Shown here piece by piece: positions 49,599-62,110 of a DNA stretch of 64,000 bases. Numbering within the stretch: position 1 is the first letter of the stretch; every line of letters begins with the position of its first letter. The notes below the pieces were generated by a model. The model was not told the origin of the DNA. It saw only the letters and a program-made list of their open reading frames with translations, and ran no database searches. The position numbers and the translations under genes were made by a program. Where the stretch lies: assembly GCA_006176705.1 (NCBI GenBank), contig QRFJ01000060.1, positions 994,798 through 1,058,797 on the forward strand, read 5' to 3'. This stretch comes from Cocos nucifera (Eukaryota; Streptophyta; Magnoliopsida; Arecales; Arecaceae).

Positions 49599-50294
49599 TG
49601 TTGTGTGTTAGGAATAGCTTGTTCTCGGTCAAATATTCATCAATTTTAAGCCGACCTATTGCAGTAAGACATCCGCAGATGATCGACCGCTGTCCGTCCC
49701 GACCAATCTTTTTTTCTATAACAGACTACTTGCACACTAACAATTCACCATAAATCGTACTCGGCCCAGCAATTTTTAAGAACAACTTGCTATATGTCGG
49801 CTTTTGCCGATCTACAATAGTTCGTCTCGATACGAGCTATTTCATAAGATGGTTTTTTTGAATTTACGGACGTCCTTGGCCGATCTACTGTAGGTCGTCA
49901 ATTGTCAATCTATGTTTTTTCTTTCCTCTCCGAATCGAAAAAGTCTGCAGAAAGGAGTCCCTCACAATTTCGTCTCTCTAAAAAGAAAAAATATCTTCCG
50001 AATCAATCCAGAGCTATCAATTCGAAGATCGTTAAAGTTCGAGACGGATACGACTCTAATTTCTATCCTATAAATAAAGAGGCTCCGGGATCCTCGTGCA
50101 GATATGCACTGAATTCAATACTTTCTCCTCTCGTTGTTCTCCAGTCTCTTAACTTGAGCATCGGAGGGTCTTTATTGAAGAATCCTCCGATGAGAACTTT
50201 TCTGCAGGAGTTTGGATGAAGCTCCAATGGCAGTCCTTCCTCGGCCATAAGTTCCTCGATGACTGACCTTAGATGGAGAGATTCAGGAGAAATA
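49599..50294 (+). mobile_element. Probable solo LTR inserted in unit copy 3
   Basis: The sequence is absent from units 1 and 2 at this point. It starts TGTTGTGTGTTAGGAATAGC and is flanked by GTTAC on both sides (49,594-49,598 and 50,295-50,299). Inside, CTATAAATAAAGAGGC (about 50,068) and GAGCATCGGAGGGTC (about 50,156) are typical LTR features. The right end is TA rather than CA, perhaps mutated. No internal coding region remains. Confidence 0.6.
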
Positions 50295-50350
50295 GTTACT
50301 ATCCCACCAATTAAGTGGCATGTTCAGGGGTGGTTATAGCTCATTCCGAA

Positions 50351-52811
50351 TAGGGATAGAAATGGATTTGGGCCAGCCCGAGGCCTATCAGCTTGGGTTG
50401 ACTTCGGATCGGCTAGTTCCAACAAAGTTTGGACCTGATTTGGAGTTAAATGTAGGGCCTATTTATTTTTTTGGGCTGGCTGGCTAGCCCGAGTTCAAGC
50501 CCATACAAGGCCTGATATGGAGCCTGAACGAGGGCCCGAGCAAATTCTAATTCAATTACAAAATGGGTTCGCTTGACAAGCTCGTAACCCCACGGTGATG
50601 GTGAGACCGACGAACTAATGTCCCCTCTCTGCTCCTCGCTCCTCCTTGCTCGGACCCAGAGTTGTCTCATTTTGCCTCTGCTGCCTTTTCCTCAACCTTC
50701 CTCTCCTGAATTGTGCCATCACTGATTGCCACTCGCCATTCTCCAATCAAAGCCGGATGGATGCTACACATTGATTTTCCCCCCCAGCTTGTGACCATGC
50801 TTGGCCGATCTCTTCTGCCAAGGTCTTCCCATTTATTGGTGGTTGTAGGATTTCATCGCATCTGAGTAAGTTATAGTATAATTTCTTGATTTATCCTCTC
50901 ATTCTATTATAATATATCTACTTTGCATCAGACTAGCCGAAAATCATGGCGAATAAATATTAAAGAAGGTTAAATATCTACCTTGCATTAAATTAATGTT
51001 ACCTCCCTCCCACCGTCCTTGGCACCGCTCATCCGTCCCTTACGCTGGCATGGGGCCCTCCGCCCCCTCCCATCTGACGGGCTAGGATCACTAGCATACG
51101 GCTGGGAAAGAGACACCAGTATATTCCTAACGTAATCTATGTAGATATACTCGGGGGAATAGCCTTACTTCCACCCGATTTCTCAAAAAGAACATGTTAA
51201 AGTTTAATTGTTGGCTCCCAGACGGCAGGTAGGATTTGACTGGTTAATTTTGTGCTTCATGCCGTTTGCATGGACAGTTTTTTGTGGTCTGTTACGTAAT
51301 TGAGTCTTGAATGCAAACAAGGTGCTGCCAAACATCTTGGGGGTGTTGGACTTCGTATTTCCATACATGAAAGGTATCTCAAGTTGGTTGGTCTGGTAAT
51401 CAAGCAGAACAAATAAGCATGGCGTGGTATAAATGTTTTAGCATCACCACCTTGTTTGTCTGAAGATGGAATGCAGATATCTTTGAATCCATAATAACTA
51501 GAGCCTATCGTATCATCAAAGAAGCAAACATTGCATCATTTCTTCTAACATATCCATGTGAAGAAGAAGAAGAAAAGCCCTTTCCATGTCTATCCTTGCA
51601 TACAAGCCAGTTTCAGGTCCCGTCCTGTGTCTGGTGCTAGAATACGATAATTTGTAGGCGTAAACATCTTTTGCTTGATGATTTTAACCATGCCCTCATG
51701 GAATTGACAACCAGTCATGAAAAACTTGCTGATTAAATCCCGACTAGAAATGGATTCAGCATTACGGGTTTATAATTTATTCCGAGTCTATTCTACTTGC
51801 CCACCTTGTGATTTTCTATTGCTTCGTACATTATATATCTTGGTTAGGTCCAGGTTGTAAAACTAGCACGGTTTATGCTGTTCTGCGAGATGGAGATGGA
51901 GGCAAAAAAAATGCACTATTCTTGTACTAACGTTTTGCATTATTTATTTGCCCCTGTAATAGAGCTCTTCTTGCACATTTGAGAAGAATTAACCTTTTAG
52001 GGCTTATATATATTTATGCTTTCCTACCCCTAGATTTATGAATACTCTCTTTTCTTATTTTTTATCTTTCTAGTATATTATTTTGTGAATATTGATTTTT
52101 TTATAATTTATGTTGTTTTTTGGGTAAATTATTTTTACTTAAGTCTCATTCTAAAATGAATGAAAATGAGACCGTTGAAAAATATAAAGGATGAGGATGA
52201 TAAAAATAAGGATAATACTAAAAATAATTATAATAAAAAGCATCAAAAAAAAGTCTTGGATATAGAATCATTTTATTAAGGAGAAAAAAAAATGATGGAC
52301 TAACAGCTAATTGCAAATACTATAAAAAGTATTAAATGGTAGTACTAAAGAAGGAACGAGTTAGCTAAAATATCATCTTAAAAAAAGTTATAAAAAGTAT
52401 TAAAAGAATTCAGTTAATCAAATATTCATAATATCAAATTCAAAAGTCCAATAAAGTATTTTAAATTTAATAAAAGAGAAAGCAGAAAATTTCTTTCAAA
52501 ATTTATTATATGTATTGATGTTCCATTTCATACAATTAAGCATCTTTTTTTAAAAAAAAAAAATTTATGAGATCTCTTCGGTTGTTTTTCAATATCATGG
52601 GTTGTAAGATCGTGAAAAACGATTATATAGCTTTGTTTCAAGTAGAAATAAAAAATTATATTATATATTTAAGAAATTAGGTTCTCCGATTAGTCTCATC
52701 AGTAATATTTGGATATCAAATCATAAAATTAGTTATATTTTTCTCACAATACATTATATTGATTTTGATTTTATTCTGCATAAGACAATAATTACTTTCA
52801 AGAATTATCTT
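50351..52811. other. Intergenic DNA without a recognisable gene
   Basis: 50,370-50,560 has repeated GGGCC/GGCCC and GCCCGAG words, a composition seen in dispersed plant repeats. The rest is AT-rich, with no frame matching a known protein. Copies of LTR or DNA elements too decayed to name may be present. Confidence 0.45.
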
Positions 52812-54360
52812 TGTTAGACGTATGTCCAAGAAACCAAATTGATTGACATATATAATCTTTTTAATGACATAATTTTATAGTTAAATTATTTAAATAAATA
52901 AAATTAGATTTATTTTTCATTCATGTTATATTATGTGTCTATGAATCATCTAAGAAATTAATAAGATGATGACATATATTCTCAAAAGTTAAGAATTTGA
53001 GATATGTGTCATTGGTGATTAATTTCTAATGCTCCTGATCGATATATCATCACGAGGATGTTGATTGATTCGATAAGATTGGTGTACGGATCGCTCTTTT
53101 TAGATAGACGAGTTTCAAGTCTATAGTATAGGGACATTGGAGCAAGAGTATCGGTAATTGTTAGAGAATAATAGTACCGAGCATGACCACATGAGTAGTC
53201 ACTTAAATGCCTACCTATTCATCAGTGACATACTTAATGCTGCAGTGGTGTGAGTAGTAGTCCTTTGACCTGCAATATCTCGGCTATTCATAGTAGGGCT
53301 GCTATAGTTTAACTGCATAATCACTTGATTATCTAGCCATTTGAAACCTTACGATGTATGTTGACTACTATAGGTTTGTTATAAGAGTAGGATGTATACC
53401 TAAATGGGATCTATCGATCTTGGTAGATAAAAAGTAGTTCTATGTAATTCATGATACTGAGTTCAAAAGACCATGGCCATGATAGTGTGAATGATCAAAA
53501 AAAAAATTTATAAGATTTCATATATGAACACGAGTCAGTTGAATTTTATATATGATTGATGTGGGGTTTGACGATTTATCCATAAACTTCAATATATCGA
53601 GACTCACAATAGAAGGATTGAATCATACGATAACTGCGTATAGAGATTCATCCATTCAATTTGTGTTCACCACATTTGCATTGCACCATAAGTCCGATCT
53701 TGGTCGGACCAAGCCAGGATCTCATAGGTAAATCCAATGTAATTATGGATTTATATCAGATGTAAATTAATAATTATGATTAAAAAGATCTAAATTGAAT
53801 TTTCTTGTAAAAATTAAGTCCAACGGTGTTCCATCATTGTAGATATACGGGCCCTTCCTAATGTTGATTGTCTCGGCTGAATATAGTGGTTCGGTTACAT
53901 CAGAAAAGATGTAATCACTTTATTGACATGAGATACTACGAGGTAGAGATGGGATTGGGCACAATAATTATTAGGTGAGGATCCTAATGATGACTTCACT
54001 TACGCACGAATGGTAGGTCTGACTTAACTAAGGAATAAGGTCAATAACTATCAGATGTAGCTTTAGAACTTATAAATTGGAGATCGCTGTAACATGCTTG
54101 GAGAAGTATTGGACAAGAATTGTCTACTCATCGATAGACACATCCCAATAACTATAAGGTGAGGTGGTGTGCTAATCGGTGGGACTGCAGTATCCACTTA
54201 AAATCCTATTCGTGAAAGAGTTTTCATTTCTCCACATAAGGAGTGTGGAAGATTCGAGAAAATAGTGAAAGTTTATTTATTTTTAAAATAAAACCTCTAA
54301 AATAAACTTAAACAAGTTAATTATAAAAGTTTAATTAGAATCTTCTTCTTTCTATAGAAA
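52812..54360 (+). mobile_element. Probable 5' LTR and leader of a Ty1/copia element
   Basis: TGTTAGACGTATGTCCAAG at 52,812 is a plausible LTR start, and the AT-rich non-coding sequence runs without interruption to a copia gag ATG at 54,361. I could not identify the LTR end or a primer-binding site, so the division between LTR and leader is open. Confidence 0.4.
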
Positions 54361-55490
54361 ATGCCGGCCTCCAACCCTCTTACTCGTATTCTAGAAACCA
54401 ATCGACTAACTGGACCTAATTATAAGAACTGGCTTAGGATCTTGAAAGTAGTTTTAAGTTCTGAAAAGTTTAGCTATGTCATGAACTAAAAAGTCCCAGT
54501 GTTACTAAACCATCCTATCACTAACTAATGGGAAGCACTAATAAAATGGATGGATGATGATTATAAGGTTAGGTGTTATATCTTGGTGTCTATGTCAAAT
54601 GAGTTGCAACGCCAGCATGAGAACATGCAAACTACTAAGGCCATGTTGATTCACTTACAAGAGTTGTATGTTCAGAAGAGCTAATCTATGTGCTACAAAG
54701 TATCCAAAAGACTCTTCAGCGCTAAGATGAGAGAAGGGCCGTCGGTTCACAATCATTATTTGACAATGATCAAGAAGTCAAAGGAGCTTGAAAAGCTTGG
54801 CCTGACTATGCATAAGAAATTGCAAGTGGATTTGATCCTACAATCTTTTACTAGTTCATATAGTCAGTTTATAGTAAACTACCATATGAACAAGATTGAT
54901 TGTACCTTGGCCGAGTTATTATACATGTTGGTAACCATTGAGGGGACCTTGAAGAGTTCAAGGAATACAGTTCTTGCTGAAGAGTGGAGGAACTATCTTG
55001 TGTCCCTAGAAATCCTGAAGAAAAATGAAAGAGATACACTTTCAGAAGATATGTTAGATATGCTCGTAATTGAAACTAACTTTACAATTTCTTCTACATA
55101 TAGTTGGGTTATAGATTCTAGTTCTAGTGCAGATTTATGCACTTCTACGTAGGATCTTGATGAAAGTAGAAGGCTGAGGGAAGGTGAGATGATCCTTCAA
55201 GTAGGCAACGAAGCAAGAGTTGCTACTATAATCATGGGTACCTATTCTTTATGATTACCATTTGAATTTAGTTTAATTCTAAGGGACTGTTATTATGTAC
55301 CTGCTACTAGCAGAAATTTGATTTTTATCTCATATTTAGTATAGAAAAATCATGTAATTAGTTTTTATAAAGACTATTGTATTATTTATTTTAGAAATAA
55401 AATGGTTGGACGTGGTTTTATGATCAACAGTCTCTATCAATTATATGTTGATGTATCTGTGAATGTATCCAAGCAAATAGTGAATGCCAT
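54361..55490 (+). pseudogene. Ty1/copia gag remnant, cut by CACTA copy 2
   Basis: The ATG at 54,361 opens MPASNPLTRILETNRLTGPN, the start of copia gag proteins of the UBN2 type. Further motifs are WMDDDYKVRCYILVSMSNEL (about 54,547) and, at 54,688-55,152, LQVDLILQSFTSSYSQFIVN and YHMNKIDCTLAELL. Stops at about 54,487, 54,526 and 54,682 break the frame. Later readable parts (SYLV, FYKDYC) resemble the start of a protease region. The sequence is cut at 55,490 where the CACTA begins; protease to RNase H would lie beyond, outside the window. Confidence 0.85.
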
Positions 55491-55849
55491 CATTACTACA
55501 AAAATGACTTATAGCAGCGCATACTATGGCAGCAGTTTTTGAAATCGCTGCCATAGCTCTTACGGCAATGATTTTCATTAACCGCTGTTATAGGTTTGAC
55601 CTATGGCAGCGATTTTTATAACCGCTGCCATAGGTCCGACATATAACAGCGGTTACCAAAAATCGCTATCGTAGGTCAGACTTATAGCAGTAGTTTCTAA
55701 AATTCGTTGCTATAGGTCGATCTATAGCAACGGTTCATTGTAACCACTGCCATAAGTCGGACCTATAGCAGCAGTTTTAGAAAATCGGCTTGCTATATAC
55801 CTGATTTATGGCAGCGGTTACTTATATCGCAGTCTATTATATATATATT

Positions 55850-56855
55850 ATATTTAAAAATATTATATAATTTTAAAAGATTTAAATATCCATCTTCATC
55901 ATATCTTATCTAAAATATTATCATTAGAAGGGTCGTCGCATTTAAAGATCGCTTCGATCTGATTGGTCCATAGCTTCGTCGATCAAAAAAATTTTGATTT
56001 CACGACCACGAACGACGAATATGATTGATTCTGATATGAATGGAGATCATCGAATGGATCCAAAAATCTACAACGATTGACTCGGGATGTTATGTAACAT
56101 ACTTATTCAAATTTACTTCAATCGGATACCAGTTGTCTTAGTCAATTTAGTAAATTGGTTAGTTCGATCGTTAAATGATAAGATGAAGTGATAAAGGATC
56201 AAAACGGGATATCCGATTATGAGATAATTTTTTTATAAATGATCTTGACTACTACTTAATTATTTTGTAGATGGTGATTATAAAATTCACTCGTGAGAAT
56301 AAAGAATTGTATCTAAATTATACATCTTTGATAACCATTCTGAAACTTTACTGATTGTTATGCTCAGTGCTTTGCAATATCTGCTTAACATGAATAGTTT
56401 AACGGAAAATGATTTAAATTTTACTATCACACCATATAAAAGTATTTTAATAATTATAATAAAAATTAATTTAACTAAAATATCTCATAATCAGATTGTT
56501 GTAATACTCTTTAATTCGCTTAATTTCTAAATTTAACATTAAAATCATTCCGTATCTAAATTGACCATATAATGAATAATATCCGATTAAATTAAAAACT
56601 TTTGATAGTATCTATCAAATATATCGAGATCATTCGTTATATTTAATTTTTGGATCCATCGGAGTCTTCATCTAATTAGGATCATCGCCATCAATCGTTG
56701 TTTGATTGTCGAAAATCAAATTTTTTTATTTGAATGGAAGTAGGGCCATCGATTGAGGCAGATTTTTTTGCGACGACACTTCTAGATGATAATTTTTTAG
56801 ATAATGATACGTGTGAAGATGGACATTAAATTTTTAAAATATATAATATAAAAAA
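55850..56855. repeat. Foldback inside CACTA copy 2
   Basis: Homologous to 14,071-15,031, with the same arms: the TCGATCAAAAAAATTTTGAT segment near 55,978 recurs inverted near 56,716. It carries more small indels than copy 1, yet the arms remain recognisably paired. Confidence 0.8.
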
Positions 56856-57059
56856 AATTAAAAAAATTTATTTTCAAACCTATGGGCAGGCTTGTTAATC
56901 AAATTTGCTACTATAGATCATGACCAGCGGTTAGTAGAACCACTGTCAATGATCTGTGCGGTAGTTTGGATAACCGCTGCTGTAGATTTATGACAGCGGT
57001 TCCATAACCGCTACCGTAGGTTAGATTAAAAATTTCAAAATATTTTTCTGCTTTCCTTT

Positions 57060-57690
57060 CCATGCCGCTCGAATCTCTCTCTCTGTCTCTCCCCCTCCTC
57101 TTCATCGCCGATGAGGCTCTTCCCCCCCACCGACATCGCCCCTCCTTTTTCCTCATACAGCGCCACCCTCCTTCCCCCTCCCCCTCCCCCCTCCCCTCCG
57201 GACCTTTCCAATCCCCCGACCGCCCCTCCCCGCACCCCCCACCCTCCCCCCGGCCACCCCTCCTTCCCCCCATCTTCGGCCGCTCCTCCCCCACCACCCC
57301 CACCCTTCCTCCGGCCACGTTCCTTCCCCCCATCCCCGGCCGTCCCTCCCCACCCACCTCAGCCCCCCCAATCTCTCGCCCGTTCCCTCCCCGCCACCCC
57401 CCATCCAACCCCCCCACCCTCCCCCGACCGCCCCTCCTCCCCCTCCATCCACGACCGCCCCTTCCCACCACCCTGCCCAACCCCCATCCCCAAGCGCCCC
57501 TTCCCCGCCACAACCCCACATCCCCCTCTCCGGTCACCAACCCTCCTGTTCACTGTGGCCTCCCGAGCCTCCTCGTCACTTGTGCCCCCTCCCACTTGGC
57601 CCCCCATCCCCGACCGCTCCTGCTCTATCTTCTTTTTTTTTTTCTCTCTCTTTCTAATCTCACTTATCTTGCTTTTGTTTTGCGAGGTTA
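57060..57690. other. Pyrimidine-rich block of CACTA copy 2
   Basis: Corresponds to 15,220-15,960. Edges align, but the CCCTCC-rich interior does not match copy 1 base by base, suggesting rapid expansion and contraction. The 211- and 217-codon Pro-rich frames and the Gly-rich antisense frames are compositional. Confidence 0.7.
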
Positions 57691-58938
57691 CCTCTAGTTA
57701 CCTCGTCCTCCTTAGCATCATCGCCGAACCACTCGAAAGCTTCGGTGCGATCCGCTCTCTATAGTCGCAGATGTATTTTTGTAAAAAAGATTTTATTAAT
57801 TAATTTATTAGAATCATGTATATTATAATAATTTATAAAATTATTTATAATAAATATGTTATAAAAATTATATAATTATCTGCATGCCGTAGTTTTTGGG
57901 CCGTGCCTGTGGCGGTAGCCTGGGTTGTGCCATGTAACAGGTGCTATGGAACTAGATCTGTCAATGGGTTGGGTTTCAAATCAAAAAACTTAGATATTCA
58001 GATCGACCCAATTTTAATTATTGATACTGATTTTCCCAAATTTGATTATCCGATAGGTTCAGTATACTTTGACGAGAGGAAGGGGATTTGGCCTCGCTTT
58101 CCATCATTGGGAGGGAGGCGGTTCCTGCCTCGTCGATGAGGAAGATCCAAGAGAGGAGAGTGGGAGATTGAGGAGAGTGCAAAGAGACCGGAGGGAGGGG
58201 GTCCGGCCTCGCCGACATTTCACTGAGAGGGAGGGGTCCAACCTTGACGGTGAGGGAGATCGAGAGAGTGAGAGAAGGAGGATGGGGTCCGGCCTCGCCG
58301 ATGAGGAAGATCGAGAGAGGAAGAGAGGAAGATCGAGAGATGAAAAAGCCAGAAGGAAGGGGTTCGACCTCGCCGCCGTTGCCGACGAGAGATATCGAGA
58401 AAGGAAGAGAGAGAGTGATAGAGGGGATGGCACACAGCCGAGTCGGCTCGGATACGTAGCCGAGCCAGCTTGGATACACAGCCGAGCCGGCTCGGGTCGT
58501 GATCGAGCCAGCTGGGGGAGGATCTGAGCCGGATGTCTCACTCACGGAGCCGGCTATCTCAGGCATGGAGCTGGCTTGGCTTCTAAGCGAAAATAATTTG
58601 ATATGTCTCTCTAAGGTTTCAACTTTAGGTCCTAAAGTGCCACCATCATCTACTTTGTTCTTCTTTTAGGTTTCTGGATTAACACCAAGATTCGCATAAG
58701 AGATCGAATCTACGACTGTTGCTCATCCTTAATTATTTATGAATGTAATTCATGTTATAGAATTTATTGCATAATATTTTCTGGATGTTTATATCATGTT
58801 GCTTTTGTTTATTGCATTGCATAACGATAGACCCGTCAATTGATTAGTATAAATATTAGAGACTATTTATTGATGCTATACTAATATTATTGTTCAACAT
58901 GTTATATTGATTAATGTTCATTAACATTGCAGAACACG

Positions 58939-59083
58939 ATGGCACCGAAACGCCATCTAGCTTTCACCCATGTCTCTCGATGGATTACGCGCAGTTCAGC
59001 ATCCGAGCAATCGGAGCATACTCCGTTCACCTCGGCATCGACTGCTCAGAGACCTCCACCATCGGCATCTATTCTATCGACAG
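58939..59083 (+). pseudogene. Start of the En/Spm-type CACTA gene in copy 2, truncated
   Basis: ATG at 58,939 begins MAPKRHLAFTHVSRWITRSS, the counterpart of the GTG-started exon at 16,882 in copy 1. A splice acceptor, TTGCAG, ends at 58,932, so the ATG lies just inside an exon. The frame is cut after about 48 codons by the retrotransposon at 59,084. Confidence 0.75.
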
Positions 59084-60854
59084 TGATAAGTGATAAAAAT
59101 ATACTAATAAAAGTATTAAATTATAAAATAAATTAATCTATTTTATTAAAAATTGATACTTTTATTAATCTTATATATGAAAGAAGGCCACCAATGTGAA
59201 GATCTTATTTTTCTGGTTCTGATGAAAAAAATTTCAGGCAAAACAGACTTCAAACGAGCCCAGAATTAAATTTCAAAAAAAAAAAAAAAATCATCGATGC
59301 AACGCTGACGTTAGGATGACGTCAGCATTTTTCGCGGTGCACGATGGACTATTTGAAGGATATTTTGGGAATTTTACAGCAAGAGGCGTGCTCTGATTCG
59401 TTGAAGAATGTGGCAGTCTATGCAACACCGAGCTCGCGCACGATCCATGGAGGACAATTTGGGAATTCTAGCTGATCCAACGGGCGGTTCACTGAAGCTT
59501 GATCGGACGGTCGAAATGAAGGCGCTGATGGACAGCATCCATAGCTTTCGATCGAGATCCAACGGCTGAGATTCATTCTGACGTAAAACTAAAGATCTGA
59601 AGGCTTATTTCAATGCGATCGGACGGTCCAGATTTGATCCAACGGTTGATCCAACGGCTGATATTAAATCAGACTTGATCTGAGTTATTTTAAGGGATTT
59701 TTGAATGATTTTTGGACCGTTTGATCGATCAGAATTACCCAAATCCTAATTTGAGTTATTTTGGGAGTCTAAAACCTAATTTTTGATGGATTTTGGGAGG
59801 AAATCAAATTCTTTATCTATAAAAACCTATGGTTGTCGTGAAAAAAAAGAAAATTAGAGAGAGACAAAGAGAGAGACGGGGAGAAAGAGAGAGAGGGAGA
59901 AAGAGAGAGAGAGAAAGAGAGAGGAGAGAGATAAAAAAAAAGTAATTTGTGAGAAAATCAAAAAGGAATTTTTGATTTTTCTTCGACGATCAAGACATCG
60001 ATCAAGGAGCCTCTTCTTCTTCGCCAAGTTCTCCACATCAAGAGCAGCAGACAATCAATTTCAGCAATCAAACAGTCTAATTTCTCTATGCTTTTTATTT
60101 TATTTGCTATTTTTGAACTTGTTATTATGAACTAAATTTTTTTTTACTAAGGCTAAGGTGTAGCCACTCTTTTGATGCAATATTCAGTATGATTTATTTT
60201 TAAATTTTATTCATGAGGAGTATATAAATCTGATCTTAATGCTTTTAGATTACTGGCCATCTTCTAATTGATCTGATGAACATAGATGTTACGGACCAAG
60301 TACATCTATGTTAATGCTTCTTGATTATATACCTTGTATTATGAATCAAATTAGAATTCATATGCATGCGAAAATTTTAGTGCGCTTTGGACGCAGCGTA
60401 TTTTAATTAGAGGGTTTCACAAAACCTAATGCATTAATATTTATTTAAATTACACCTTGGACCAAAGGATAATTAATAAATATTAATAGTTTTGCTATGC
60501 CTGGACCAAAGGATAGTGAATAAATTAGGAGACTCCACCGTCACATGAAATAAAATTAATCTAAAAATCTGAATATTGTATTGACTGAGTTGGTGAACCG
60601 ATTGCCTTAGTAATCCATTGCTCTTGAATTTAAAACCCTAATAATTTACACTCTCTCTATTTAATTAAAAACTTTTAATTATTTTTTTTATTTTCTTTAA
60701 TTTCTTATTCTCATAAATCGATCTTCTAAATAAAGCATAGGAAAGAGCTTTTCAGTACTTATTTTTCCAATCCTCTAGGGACGATACTCTACTCATTCAC
60801 TTTATTACTTGATCGACTGGTGCACTTGCCATAGCTATAAATTAGCATGCATCA
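59084..60854 (+). repeat. 5' LTR of the Athila-type element
   Basis: TGAT at the start and ATCA at the end form the short terminal inversion. TATAAAAA at 59,818-59,825 is the probable core promoter, followed after about 35 bases by a GA-rich transcript leader (about 59,861-59,932). No 3' LTR is in the window. Confidence 0.8.
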
Positions 60855-60860
60855 AGTTTT

Positions 60861-60878
60861 TGGCGTCGTTGCCGGAGA
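60861..60878 (+). other. Primer-binding site, tRNA-Asp type
   Basis: TGGCGTCGTTGCCGGAGA lies six bases after the LTR and differs at two positions from the complement of the 3' end of plant tRNA-Asp. Athila-type elements commonly use this primer. Confidence 0.85.
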
Positions 60879-60967
60879 TTGTGTCTAAAATAATATTAAA
60901 ATTTTGATCCTAGCTTTACTTTAGAAATTTATTTTTAATTTTTATTATTAAAAAAAAAATTTAGTGC

Positions 60968-62110
60968 ATGACACGTACTGGACATAGTAACTTACTACCT
61001 TTAGATCCAGAAATTGAAAGAACCATTAGAAGACTACAACAAGAGAGAAACATGGCAGCTGAAGATCCTAACGACATCAATCTAGGAGTGGATATGGCGA
61101 CTGAAGGACAGCATGAAGCTATTCGACCAGTACATCGTTCATTAAATGATTACATCACACCATCTGTAGCCGATGCAGCTTCGAGCATCAGGAGACCGCC
61201 TGTACGAGCAAACAACTTCGAAATAAAGCCGGCGATGATCCAGATGATTCAATCAACTGTCCAATTCAGTGGACACATGCATGATGATCCGAATGCCCAT
61301 ATTTCTAATTTTCTTGAACTTTGCGATACTTTTAAAATTAATGGGGTGTCGGATGATGCTATTAGATTAAGGTTATTTCCTTTCTCTTTATGGGATAAAG
61401 CTAAAAATTGGCTTCATTCTCTTCCTGCAGGTTCTATCACAACTTGGGATGTTCTAGCCCAAAAATTCTTAGCCAAGTACTTTCCACCTTCCAAAACTGC
61501 TAAGATGCGCAACGATATCACTTCTTTTATGCAGATGGATATGGAGACACTATATGAGGCTTGGGAGCATTTCAAGAAACTGCTGAGGAGATGTCCACAT
61601 CATCAACTACCCGTATGGCTTCAGGTACAAACTTTCTATAATGGTTTATCTCCTACTAATCGATTCTATGATTGATGCAGCAGCAGGAGGAACCATTAAT
61701 CGAAAAATGGAGGAAGAAGCCTTCGATCTGATCGATGAGATGGCATCAAATAGCTATCAATGGCAGACAGAGCGCATGATGCCAAAAAGACTAGCAGCTG
61801 TGCAGGGAGTAGATTGCGTGCCAACTTTACTAGCTGAAATTGCAGCCCTTAGAGCCGAAGTCAACAACTTAAAGGGAACAGCTATGCATGTTCAGAGCAT
61901 TACTTGTGACCTGTGTGGAGGAGGACACGATACGAGCAATTGCCAGACAGGATAATCCTTTTGCTAAAACAACTGATACAGCTAATTATATTGATAATTT
62001 TTTCAGGCCGCAACAAAACAATCCCTACTCCAACACATACAATCAAGGGTGGAGGCAGCACCCAAATTTCTCATGGAGCAATCAAAATGCAGCACAACAA
62101 GCCACCCCCG
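60968..62110 (+). pseudogene. Athila-type gag, frameshifted
   Basis: The ATG at 60,968 opens 235 codons with VQFSGHMHDDPNAHISNFLE, LRLFPFSLWDKAKNWLHSLP and MRNDITSFMQMDMETLYEAW. At about 61,670 the frame shifts by one and continues SMIDAAAGGTINRKMEEEAF and YQWQTERMM. A zinc knuckle, CDLCGGGHDTSNC, lies at about 61,908-61,946. Two more shifts, near 61,945 and 62,105, are needed to follow the family sequence (NNPYSNTYNQGWRQHPNFSW). The protein would build the particle and bind RNA. Three frameshifts make it non-functional unless they are sequencing errors. Confidence 0.88.

Larger units (their letters stand above)
47335..50350 (+). repeat. Tandem unit copy 3, without the MITE
   Basis: The shared landmarks run from 47,335 to about 50,350. 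The MITE site is empty (about 48,693-48,708). Two private changes are seen: an added stretch of about 300 bp at roughly 47,747-48,046, and a probable solo LTR at 49,599-50,294. Homology to copies 1 and 2 ends near 50,350 within the LTR-like block. Confidence 0.75.
55491..59083 (+). mobile_element. CACTA transposon, copy 2, left part only
   Basis: The left end, CATTACTACAAAAATGAC (one change from CACTACTACAAAAAT), is followed by subterminal repeats (55,510-55,840), the foldback, the pyrimidine-rich block, the purine-rich block (about 58,080-58,430) and the start of the En/Spm-type gene, all in the order of copy 1. At 59,083 an Athila-type LTR begins, and the right half lies beyond the window. 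Compared with copy 1 it keeps about 300 bp more before the gene start and a proper ATG. Confidence 0.88.

Noticed and set aside
57062..57764. Pro-rich frames of 211 and 217 codons, and Gly-rich antisense frame of 209 codons
   Set aside because: Same compositional cause as 15,281-15,812; the frames overlap one another and lie in a transposon.
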